Virus record (IMG/VR): IMGVR_UViG_3300000116_000011
Span: 55,097-80,288 of that record
Length of the DNA stretch: 25,192 nucleotides
Strand: one strand, 5' to 3'
From: a virus
The notes under the pieces were generated by a model. It worked only from the letters and a program-made list of their open reading frames with translations. It searched no databases and was not told the origin of the DNA. The translations under genes were made by a program, and so were the position numbers. Every line of letters starts with the position of its first letter. Position 1 is the first letter of the stretch. Below, piece after piece: positions 17,801 through 24,568 of the stretch.

Positions 17801-19353
17801 TTTTGACTACAAGCCCGAACTCACTAAGTAATTCTTCTTTTACATTAAGAATACCAAGGGGCTCCCCAAATGAAGATTATACATGGGGAAATTACAAACT
17901 TTCAAATTTTGATGGAGATAATTATACGTTAAATAGAGCTTGGCAATTGGGAAATCAAAATGATGTAACCTGGTTTGAGTTATTTATATCAACGCCAGCT
18001 GAGACTGAAAAAAGTTTATATGAAATATTTAATACTTCCTGGTGGGGAGATCAATCATCGGGAGGAATAACAGGAAAACCAGACAGGCATCCATTTTTTT
18101 CTAATGAGCTTTCTGAATCTCTTCACATTAGAAATGGATTTACCAGCCTAGCATACTGGCAAGATTCTTACTGGAATAATAGAGCTGGACAATTTGGGCA
18201 TGTCTCTTCAAAAGTCAAGGGTAATGTGAACTGGGATGTGGCAAGTTGGGTTAGTTATTGGGAGTGTGCTCATACAGTTTATGACGGCCCATGGAAATCT
18301 ACAAACAATGGAGAGCCAGTAAATTATAATCTTGATTTTGGAGAGCCTGGGGATAGTGAATATTGGAAGGGTCCAAGAGGAGATGATGTTTACCCATATC
18401 AACAAGACTTTAATAAACCAAACTATAATCCTGTTGGTGGATGGATTCCTCCCACACCAATGGGAAAGGGAGATTATAGACATATTAGACCGCCCGCTGT
18501 GAATATGGCAAATTATGCAACAGTTCAAGCTAGCTCTGCAGGATGGTTTAGTAATTTAGATAATTTTACAATGGATCCAGGCATAGCTGCCCCCGTTAAA
18601 GACACTCAAGGAAATTCAGTTAATTTTAGAATTAATTCTTTTATATTTGGGGGAATGGATAAAGCTTCTGGAGCAATATGGCCTGGATATGGTTATGATC
18701 AATCAGTAAGATACTTAATAGGAGATTTAGATACGAATATAGAAAACAAAGCTGATTGGGCTAGTATGATGGTGGATGCATTTGGTATACCCGATACCAG
18801 CGGAAATGTTCCATTGATGCCATATCTAGACAGGCCATGGATGGCATTTTCCTCATTTAAAACTTTTCCCGCACTAACTGCATATTATCAAATAGGGCAA
18901 AGAACAAATTACGACACCGACATAGCTTCATTTAATATGACTTCATTAGAAAATGCTGGAAATAAAGGTAGTACTCTTGGAAATTTCTGGAAAGATAATA
19001 GTGCTGGAAAAGCATTAAGAAGATCTGCTGTAGAACCAGCGGAAAAATCTAGATTAGAAAAAAGTTTATTGAATGAATGGGTATTAGCATCCTATGGATA
19101 CGATAATGATATAATGGGGTGGGGAAATAAAACAGCGGGAACAGAACCTCATTTTATAACTATTTTTGAGAGTAATGAGTTTATAAAAAAAGGAACTACA
19201 TTTTCAGTATCTTTTCAACAGGCTGCTACAGCATTCAATAGAGAGTTAGAAAGAACTGCTGGAGGCTACAGTGAAATTGATGAGACTTTAGGTATGGGAA
19301 GAACAACTATAGATATAGATAGTTACGAACTTTACCTTTGTGCCATACCTTAA
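14875..19353 (+). CDS. Large Trp/Tyr-rich protein of unknown family, probable tail fibre or receptor-binding protein
   Basis: A 1492-residue protein that I cannot assign to a family. It lacks a signal peptide, membrane segments and obvious long repeats. It is unusually rich in Trp, Tyr, Asn, Asp and Ser, with many aromatic clusters such as KYWWQHRGGY, LNWWGYTD and DHAWWEGDSFFGDY, as seen in carbohydrate-binding surfaces and adhesins. Cysteines are concentrated around residues 340-600 (for example PSDCPG, GCPWN, YCMKK, GCYLK, FCTN, GCYW). The N-terminal 60 residues (IYWNNYGAIADIAELGHF) would be the likely attachment end. Its position downstream of gpJ, where phages place fibre and host-range genes, supports a structural role. 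Codon and base use look like the flanking tail genes. The stop overlaps the stop of the converging gene on the other strand. Confidence 0.65.
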   Translation: MPFDQIYWNNYGAIADIAELGHFVKSSAHDVRFGQTKTEDSHSVFSFAGERRDRIMEFYNLYYYDGRNPYNERNREEIYKVFYDPSFDGYDQNDPSRSRYAMGSEQPYVFGWPDMESYENQVATNTFYGNTVNNMTVDDIENVYTQKRNYSRKINPDDGSVLNEGTSSHSTLSDDLFQAQNRESCHWLSNTAHAHTVENPFIGIHKDNPITVTADKNFLGYALVLKRKRYNYWERNLRLVHPNGYSAIDPRPFKQHKTDYRRVFLGSWNQYHEQVGDASWNQTNWYHVKRAGYTWTIGVNWDKYRRTKDNANFRIKVPDSDGYYPYEDEWTPTFNTNVDCFTGGGGDGNGYFDVEAYVDGEGNQIYYSSDEAIEYNEGYNYPSNMSKCTEFKMIWVEYPSDCPGSFIDYDSDGSTVLFDDNLCSEFALFDESAGDYHDKIWEDLDTLSNDSSLESDIDYSIYSNSIYGGPNIMFMYYPDQGGCPWNIVQLYTKYWWQHRGGYCMKKKSLDDAGVESTKPVAYGYQQSTWEFIYTTARRQNQGLGCYLKTVRSCNSNENDPTGLNWWGYTDAKMNFCTNLIADSEFYDWMDGCYWTVDHWMFSSNRSSAPSNFNTIKDSGNKILTDKWFFRQPGTAGSSYDGLFENSTNPVYLKIGRPLDANNTNGFSNINGTFPFGAVGEQYIESNSSNAVGERFWDVDNYDMVQRSGAAWLQYNMFFTRMPKIGHAAPQPLSTTTQNNNHLGNFSVVDIHEARHIESYVQPYIYQQDFTDGYPRAHPYSIYWTSFFQVTDNDDLPMFPEDYFHEGETLAKHKWVSDHAWWEGDSFFGDYLGLLGDTHRAYKNSEGKYEIERVWWKDSIDVKDAAIHPSYSKRQLTDTGSIYLKNMTIKKNGNVLHAWKDTIGEWIEQPSSEIYTDRSSKIVATNTSSNRKVITFSNMYSNNNNRCKRYFDTSFQIKFGNSTTWHEISAVNNGNIVLTTSPNSLSNSSFTLRIPRGSPNEDYTWGNYKLSNFDGDNYTLNRAWQLGNQNDVTWFELFISTPAETEKSLYEIFNTSWWGDQSSGGITGKPDRHPFFSNELSESLHIRNGFTSLAYWQDSYWNNRAGQFGHVSSKVKGNVNWDVASWVSYWECAHTVYDGPWKSTNNGEPVNYNLDFGEPGDSEYWKGPRGDDVYPYQQDFNKPNYNPVGGWIPPTPMGKGDYRHIRPPAVNMANYATVQASSAGWFSNLDNFTMDPGIAAPVKDTQGNSVNFRINSFIFGGMDKASGAIWPGYGYDQSVRYLIGDLDTNIENKADWASMMVDAFGIPDTSGNVPLMPYLDRPWMAFSSFKTFPALTAYYQIGQRTNYDTDIASFNMTSLENAGNKGSTLGNFWKDNSAGKALRRSAVEPAEKSRLEKSLLNEWVLASYGYDNDIMGWGNKTAGTEPHFITIFESNEFIKKGTTFSVSFQQAATAFNRELERTAGGYSEIDETLGMGRTTIDIDSYELYLCAIP

Positions 19354-21023
19354 CTACAGCTTCCAACCCCGCTACAATTGTGACCTGTTACTACCTTTTT
19401 GAATATAACATCATACTCAGTACAATACGGAGAAGTCCAATCAAAATATGAAGCGCCCAAATTGGTATTAGGGTGATTATGGGCTACACATTCTTTACCT
19501 GCTTCTTTCATTACATATTCTTCTGCAGCAGGCGAATTCGTTCCACAGGCATTCCTACAATACCACGAACTTGTTCCACCAAGTCCATTAGGTCCTGGAA
19601 TATGTTTACTGTACCGACTGCAAGTTTTCGCCCAAGGCTGACATGGAGGGGGAGGCGGATTTGGTGGAGGATTAGGCGGTGGCGGAGCAGGTGGTGGAAC
19701 ATTAGGTGGTGGAACATTAGGCGGTGGAGTAGGAGGAGGAACAGGGGGAGGAGGACTAGGTGGAGGAACACTACAACCGCAGCCTGCTGACCCATTACAA
19801 TCTGCAACCATCATGTAGCCACAAAAGTCATTACCAGTCATGTCTTTTGAGTCACAACATTCTTGTCCAGCAGATGTACATTTTGATGGAACAGGAGTTT
19901 GTTGAGGGTGGTCTCCACAAGGATCACCATCTTCATATTCGCCCCCTTCTGTTGGGTGCCATACAGTAGCTTGTCCCTTCGTACATCTCATTCTCGTTTT
20001 ATCAACACTTATTGAGTGATTAGATCTTCCAGGGAAAAATATATTTACATTTCCGCTGTCTGGTCCCGTAAGAGCTGACATCATTAGCGGCATAATAAAT
20101 CTATTGTATCCAATTGGTTGAATTAATCGATTTAAAATAGCTTCAGCATAATGACTTCTATTTGGTTTTAAAATAGGAGTTTCTTTATCGACTCTACTCA
20201 AAGGATTTGAGTCTAATAAAGTATTAATTGAATTGATATCTATAGATCTTCCATGAGCATACATATTTTGCTCAAAAACAGTAAATCCAACACTGACTCT
20301 AGTTTGAATTCTCCTATTGACAAAATTAGTTTTTCCAGTTTTGTCTATTGTGGCCTCTTCTATTTCTGCAACATTTTGAGTATCGCTTATGGATGAAAAA
20401 TCTACATTGTTTGCTATCCTAGCAGAATGCTGACTTACCCAGTCGTTAATAGTAGGTTTTTCATTAAATGCCCTCCTTACTCTTGTTCCATAATCTGGAA
20501 ATGTTGCCATTTTACCTTTGTTTGCATTATATATTGCAGTTTCTATAGGTTGATCAAAAACAGTTACTGTTTTGGGGCTTCCGTTTTCTTCAGTAACTAC
20601 ATCAAAAGTAGTATTTATAGGATTACCCCTTATTATAGTTTGAAGAGATCTAAAACTGATATCACCTTCACCAGTATCGGTACTAACTATTACAGTAAGC
20701 ATCAAAGTAACAACCTCACCAGGTTGAATATTTTTTACTTTTAAAATCGGAGAATCTCCTGTGTTTTTTAGAAATTCAAACTCAACAAAAGTTTCTTCAA
20801 ACTTCGCTCTTTTAAAGTTGCTTTTCCATGTTTCTATATTCCAATTGTAATTAGTAACTTCGGGTAAAGAATAAAATTCTGGGAATTCTTTGACTAATTC
20901 CATATCAGTTTCATCATACACCCATGTAGCTCTAGGTGCTACTATTGCATTATTCCCCTCAATTCCTTCTTCGTCAGACCTTGGAGTTCTCCAAACACTA
21001 TGATCAACAGTTATAAATGCCAT
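19350..21023 (-). CDS. Pro-tract and cysteine-rich protein of unknown family, probable virion adhesin
   Basis: A 557-residue protein in three parts. Residues 1-346 contain no cysteine and look beta-rich with an Ig-like stretch around 92-133 (VKNIQPGEVVTLMLTVIV). Residues 347-417 carry nine cysteines, including SAGQECCDSKD and SAGCGC. Residues 420-460 are a Pro tract (31 of 41 residues Pro, mostly PPP plus one spacer), followed by 97 residues with eight more cysteines. A rigid proline stalk joining two disulfide-type domains suggests an exposed stalked adhesin. I chose ATG 21023 (MAFITVDH), two bases after the upstream stop; an ATG at 21077 would overlap that gene by 52 bases. It is second in a two-gene minus-strand unit. 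Its stop shares TTAA with the stop of the converging gene. No family was recognised. Confidence 0.68.
   Translation of the reverse strand: MAFITVDHSVWRTPRSDEEGIEGNNAIVAPRATWVYDETDMELVKEFPEFYSLPEVTNYNWNIETWKSNFKRAKFEETFVEFEFLKNTGDSPILKVKNIQPGEVVTLMLTVIVSTDTGEGDISFRSLQTIIRGNPINTTFDVVTEENGSPKTVTVFDQPIETAIYNANKGKMATFPDYGTRVRRAFNEKPTINDWVSQHSARIANNVDFSSISDTQNVAEIEEATIDKTGKTNFVNRRIQTRVSVGFTVFEQNMYAHGRSIDINSINTLLDSNPLSRVDKETPILKPNRSHYAEAILNRLIQPIGYNRFIMPLMMSALTGPDSGNVNIFFPGRSNHSISVDKTRMRCTKGQATVWHPTEGGEYEDGDPCGDHPQQTPVPSKCTSAGQECCDSKDMTGNDFCGYMMVADCNGSAGCGCSVPPPSPPPPVPPPTPPPNVPPPNVPPPAPPPPNPPPNPPPPPCQPWAKTCSRYSKHIPGPNGLGGTSSWYCRNACGTNSPAAEEYVMKEAGKECVAHNHPNTNLGASYFDWTSPYCTEYDVIFKKVVTGHNCSGVGSCS
19644..19766 (-). 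repeat. Proline-codon repeat (PPPx), G-rich on the plus strand
   Basis: About 120 bases encode residues 420-460 of the minus-strand protein, dominated by PPP triplets separated by S, V, T, NV, A or N. On the plus strand this reads as runs of GGTGG, GGAGGAGG and GGGGGAGG, in sharp contrast to the AT-rich surroundings. Short units such as GGTGGTGGAACATTAGG occur twice in tandem, which suggests growth by slippage or unequal exchange. Confidence 0.85.
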
Positions 21024-21025
21024 AA

Positions 21026-23257
21026 TTAATAATCCTCGTCTACTGGGTAAGTTCTTCCTGGTGTGAAATAACCCCATGGATCAGTTATCCATTCATCTCC
21101 TTCTCCTGATTCATCAGCATCAACGAATTCAGTCCAGACAGTTTCATCTGTATAAAAATCAGAGTCGTCGGTTCCCAAGTAACCTTCTGGGTAACCGTCG
21201 ATTTGATTTCCATAAGGTCCATCATAGTCGGTAAGATGTGGGGTATAATGAACATGCGGCTTTCTATGAGTATCAACAACTACATGCCACTGTCTATCCA
21301 TTAAAGTTGCTATTCCAGAAACACATGCATTATTAATATCTGGTATTTCTACATCATATTCTACTTGACCTTCATACATATCAGGCCTCATGGAGTAAAA
21401 AACTGCATCTTCTGGACCATTATAATATTTTTGGCCAGCTAAATTTAAATATCCATAAGTCGAATTTGATAAAATGCAGGCCTGTATAAAATGCCAGCAT
21501 CCTGTTTGATTTAAAGCATTTCCAGAAAGATTACAGTGAACAAATTGATTACTAGCTATAGGAACAGGAAGCAAGCCTCTATTGAAGAAATATTCGCTTT
21601 TGGAATCTAAATCTTCACCAAAATAGAAAGGGCTTCTCAATCCGCTTGGAACTTCCCTCTGTAATCCATATGGAAAAGTTGTTTTATCAAAATCATCATG
21701 ATATCTATGAACTCCATTCCATACATTTAATCCACAATTAACTATCTTTAATTGTTCTATGTCACTAGTTAATGCTTGAGGAAGAACAAGGTCAGTAAAA
21801 TTTTTACATCCAGAAATTTTTATTTCTCTTAAAGCACGTTGGTTAATTAAATAGTTTTGATTGGGAATTCTCATTCCGATAATAGTATCATTATCGAGTA
21901 TATTGACATTTCTGTATTGCTGAAATCTATTACCTAAATATCCACTAGGAGCACCAACATACCAATAATTTTCTTCGGAAAAAGAATTATCTACACCATT
22001 TTCATCTAGATCCCCTTGATTCCCGCTTGCATAAAATGTATGTAGTGGATAAGAGTGATCCATACTCATAATAGATGAAAATACAACTTCATTAACTTTT
22101 TTTGGTTTGGCTCCAGTAATATAAACGACTTCTTCTGTATTATTTGCATCAACAGATTTATTGAAATAATATTCAAGACCATCATACTGTTCTTGAATCT
22201 GAATTCTAGTAGGCTGAGTTATTACACCTGGAGTTCCAGAAGAAAAAACACCTCTATGAAACCAATTTTCATCAGCAGGAACATCACGTACCATTTGATA
22301 CATATGTCCCGCAGGACCTTTATTTGAGCCATCCTGAATGCAATAAGAACTACTTTCAAAAATAATTTTATAATCTGTTCCAGGAAATAAATCCATGCCA
22401 TAAGCCCAAAACTGATAAGGTATTTGACCAGTTGTATTAAATCTAAGATTATAAACAGCATTGGTGTCGTCACTTCCATGGTAACCCGTAATGGAACCAG
22501 TAATAACAGCTGGATCAGAATGCATATCACCAGTAACATATAAATAATTATCAGACCTATCTCCTGTTAACCTAGCTTGAAACATATACGGACCAAATTG
22601 AGCCAACTCAAGATTTCCCATTGTGGATACATCATATCCAGAAACCCCACTAATTAAGTCTTTATCAATTACATATTGTAATTCTTCACAGGTTAAAAAA
22701 TATTTAAGTTTTCGACTTAGTCTGTTACCATCTTTATGCTTGTACCCAATTCTATAGTGACATTCTCTTAAAGGCGCATAGTCTTTAAAGTTCATATTAC
22801 CACTAAACCAAGGTCTAACTTGACCATACGTAGCAAACCAATGTTCATAATCTTCCGCATCAACTTCATAATCTGGGTCGTCTGGCCAAGGGTATGTAGG
22901 TTCAGGTATAACTTCTAATCTTTTTTTCGTGTCTTCATAGCTCATAAGGGGGAATTCCTTACTTGATAATTCGCTATTAGAGCTAGAAGCAAAAGGGTCT
23001 TTTACGAAGTCTCGATTAATAGACATTCCATGATCATTAGGCGTAAATCTATTTAAATCGACTTCAATTCCAAAATATTTAGAAACATCTCTTACATACT
23101 TGTACGGATTGTTTACTAAATCTCGATATCTTACGGGGTCTTGAGGTCCAGTCCAACCTAGAGAACCCACTTCCCAGACTCCTCCTTTAATGCTAATTTT
23201 ACCAGCAATGTGCCCTTTTACCACTCTAGGAATTGGATTTTGAGAATTTTCTGCCAT
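21026..23257 (-). CDS. Large structural protein of unknown family with a leucine-rich stretch
   Basis: A 743-residue protein that opens the minus-strand unit. The N-terminal 50 residues (VVKGHIAGKISIKGGVWEVG) look beta-rich, followed by a Pro/Asp/Trp-rich region. Residues about 475-612 have LRR-like spacing of Leu/Ile and Asn/Cys: LREIKISGCKNFTDLVLP, IEQLKIVNCGLNVW, CNLSGNALNQTG and YLNLAGQ, which resembles a short irregular leucine-rich repeat domain. The C-terminus is acidic and Asp/Glu/Tyr-rich. No signal peptide or membrane segment is seen. The reading frame also has an ATG at 23263 and a GTG at 23275; I prefer 23257 because it gives MAEN, like the gene at 24569, and leaves the promoter-like motif outside the coding region. 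The next gene begins two bases after its stop. A host-binding or decoration role is inferred from context only. Confidence 0.65.
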   Translation of the reverse strand: MAENSQNPIPRVVKGHIAGKISIKGGVWEVGSLGWTGPQDPVRYRDLVNNPYKYVRDVSKYFGIEVDLNRFTPNDHGMSINRDFVKDPFASSSNSELSSKEFPLMSYEDTKKRLEVIPEPTYPWPDDPDYEVDAEDYEHWFATYGQVRPWFSGNMNFKDYAPLRECHYRIGYKHKDGNRLSRKLKYFLTCEELQYVIDKDLISGVSGYDVSTMGNLELAQFGPYMFQARLTGDRSDNYLYVTGDMHSDPAVITGSITGYHGSDDTNAVYNLRFNTTGQIPYQFWAYGMDLFPGTDYKIIFESSSYCIQDGSNKGPAGHMYQMVRDVPADENWFHRGVFSSGTPGVITQPTRIQIQEQYDGLEYYFNKSVDANNTEEVVYITGAKPKKVNEVVFSSIMSMDHSYPLHTFYASGNQGDLDENGVDNSFSEENYWYVGAPSGYLGNRFQQYRNVNILDNDTIIGMRIPNQNYLINQRALREIKISGCKNFTDLVLPQALTSDIEQLKIVNCGLNVWNGVHRYHDDFDKTTFPYGLQREVPSGLRSPFYFGEDLDSKSEYFFNRGLLPVPIASNQFVHCNLSGNALNQTGCWHFIQACILSNSTYGYLNLAGQKYYNGPEDAVFYSMRPDMYEGQVEYDVEIPDINNACVSGIATLMDRQWHVVVDTHRKPHVHYTPHLTDYDGPYGNQIDGYPEGYLGTDDSDFYTDETVWTEFVDADESGEGDEWITDPWGYFTPGRTYPVDEDY

Positions 23258-23263
23258 ATTCAT

Positions 23264-23277
23264 TATAATATACACAA
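23264..23277 (-). promoter_or_regulatory. TTGTGTATATTATA motif, left arm of divergent promoter region
   Basis: Read on the minus strand, TTGTGTATATTATA continues as AT, and the preferred start codon of the 743-residue gene lies six bases after the 14-mer. It matches exactly the motifs at 4260-4273 and 23303-23316. The embedded TATAAT looks like a -10 element; no -35 hexamer is evident, since the upstream sequence is an A/T run. Confidence 0.55.
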
Positions 23278-23302
23278 AATACTATTTTTTTCTAGTTAAA
23301 TA

Positions 23303-23316
23303 TTGTGTATATTATA
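23303..23316 (+). promoter_or_regulatory. TTGTGTATATTATA motif, right arm of divergent promoter region
   Basis: This plus-strand copy lies eight bases before the ATG at 23325. Together with the minus-strand copy it forms a 14-base perfect inverted repeat with a 25-base spacer inside the short gap between divergent genes. It could be two back-to-back promoters or paired operator sites for a dimeric regulator. There is no Shine-Dalgarno sequence between the motif and the start codon, so a leaderless or very short-leader transcript is possible. Confidence 0.55.
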
Positions 23317-23324
23317 TAACAAAG

Positions 23325-24539
23325 ATGGAAAATAGCGTAAGATATCCAAGTAGAGGCCCAATAGTGAGATATAATGCGGCCAGATTGTATGCACAATCGA
23401 GAACCGTGGATAGGCAAATGCAGTCCATTGCTTTAGTTAGAGATTTTAGATTTTCTTTTAATATTCAAAGGGATGAGACTAGGTCAATAGGATTTGATAG
23501 CGTCGATAAAAGAATAATAAATAGACAAAGACCAACTTTAGCATTTACATACTATTTATCAGATTTAGACAATGAAAAATTATTTAGAATGCCAGTTACT
23601 CATGAGCAGGCTTTATTGAATAAAACTCCATTGTTTACAGGGTTAGAATCTTTTGACCTATTTTTCCTGTCTGCGGAAAGTGGTCATGATATACGAGATG
23701 AAGATCCTCAAAATTTATCAGCCTGCTGCTTTATTAATTGTTATTTAACAAGTTATGAAATAAATGTAGCTGGACCTGGATTAATGGAAATAAGTGTTAG
23801 CTTTGAAGCTGATGATGTTTCATTCAAAAAATTCAGAGCTATAGAAAATTATGAATACATTGATTACGATATAGAAGATTTGCAATTTACAGATAGATTA
23901 ACTTTTGAATTAAATCCAGACAAAAATTACGACATAAGTATTGATGCTGGAGGGTGGGAAATGAGCAACAGAATCATGGATTTTAATTTTTCCGCTAGAA
24001 TACCTTATAAAACAATATATGATTTCGGACAATTGCATCACAAGCAAGCAATATCATTTCCTGTTAAATCAAGGGTCGTAATGTCTGCATTTGTTAATAA
24101 ATTATTGGCAGGTTCATTAAGTAATATGCTTTGTGAAGAAAAAACTCATAGTATACTAATTGCAGGTAGGAAAGCTCATTGTTCAGAAGGTCCAGATGAT
24201 AAATCTGGAATGCTTTTTAAAGGTATGAAATTAGCGTCACAATCATATTCTCAATCAACCTCAAGGGGGGAATACTTGAAAGCTGAACTTGCCTTTGATT
24301 TAGATATAACTAGTAAATATGGGGTATGGATAAGTCAACATGTAACAAAAGCTGATGTTTATTTAGGAGGAGAGACTGAAAATCAGGACCCACCAACTTC
24401 AGATGGTGGTGAATTTACATTGCAGAATTTAATTTTAGAGAATTTTGATGAAAGTATTGGAGGATTCCAGCCTAAATTTCTGTTTGAAGAAGCTCTGGAT
24501 ATGCTTTCCGCGTTAAGAGAATTAAATTCATCTCTCTAA
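23325..24539 (+). CDS. Two-domain beta-rich tail protein, paralog 3
   Basis: A 404-residue protein that aligns in layout with the two beta-rich proteins at 233-1186 and 1189-1989. Its first domain (about 30-165) starts QMQSIALVRDFRFSFNIQRD with a Gly turn (RSIGFD), then LAFTYYLSD, and closes with YLTSYEINVAGPGLMEISVS, close in pattern to LTSYSVSMKPFEV in paralog 2. Its second domain (about 195-330) holds NFSARIPYKTIYDFG, matching CQRVPKYIIGDRYP. A C-terminal 75 residues is extra: acidic, then a helix ending in LSALRELNSSL. It probably has a tube-like or tail-ring role, but family membership is not established. It begins the plus-strand unit at the divergent promoter region and is followed after 29 bases by a fibre gene. 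Confidence 0.7.
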   Translation: MENSVRYPSRGPIVRYNAARLYAQSRTVDRQMQSIALVRDFRFSFNIQRDETRSIGFDSVDKRIINRQRPTLAFTYYLSDLDNEKLFRMPVTHEQALLNKTPLFTGLESFDLFFLSAESGHDIRDEDPQNLSACCFINCYLTSYEINVAGPGLMEISVSFEADDVSFKKFRAIENYEYIDYDIEDLQFTDRLTFELNPDKNYDISIDAGGWEMSNRIMDFNFSARIPYKTIYDFGQLHHKQAISFPVKSRVVMSAFVNKLLAGSLSNMLCEEKTHSILIAGRKAHCSEGPDDKSGMLFKGMKLASQSYSQSTSRGEYLKAELAFDLDITSKYGVWISQHVTKADVYLGGETENQDPPTSDGGEFTLQNLILENFDESIGGFQPKFLFEEALDMLSALRELNSSL

Positions 24540-24546
24540 AATGTCT

Positions 24547-24565
24547 TATAATTGTGTAATATATT
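24547..24565 (+). promoter_or_regulatory. Degenerate promoter-like motif before the repeat fibre gene
   Basis: The 29-base gap contains TATAATTGTGTAATATATT, ending three bases before the ATG at 24569. It shares TTGTGTA and the following AT-rich box with the three exact 14-mers, but differs by an inserted base, so it is a weaker match. No Shine-Dalgarno sequence is visible. Confidence 0.35.
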
Positions 24566-24568
24566 TAT

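Noticed and set aside
19473-19807. Arg/Trp-rich plus-strand frame and Leu/His-rich minus-strand frame across the Pro tract
   Set aside because: Both are by-products of the repetitive GC-rich tract in other frames, and the 557-residue frame is the one supported by gene order and composition.
19350-23316. The minus-strand cassette as an invertible (phase-variable) segment
   Set aside because: The inverted motif at 23264-23316 has no matching copy near 19350, and no recombinase gene is present in the window.
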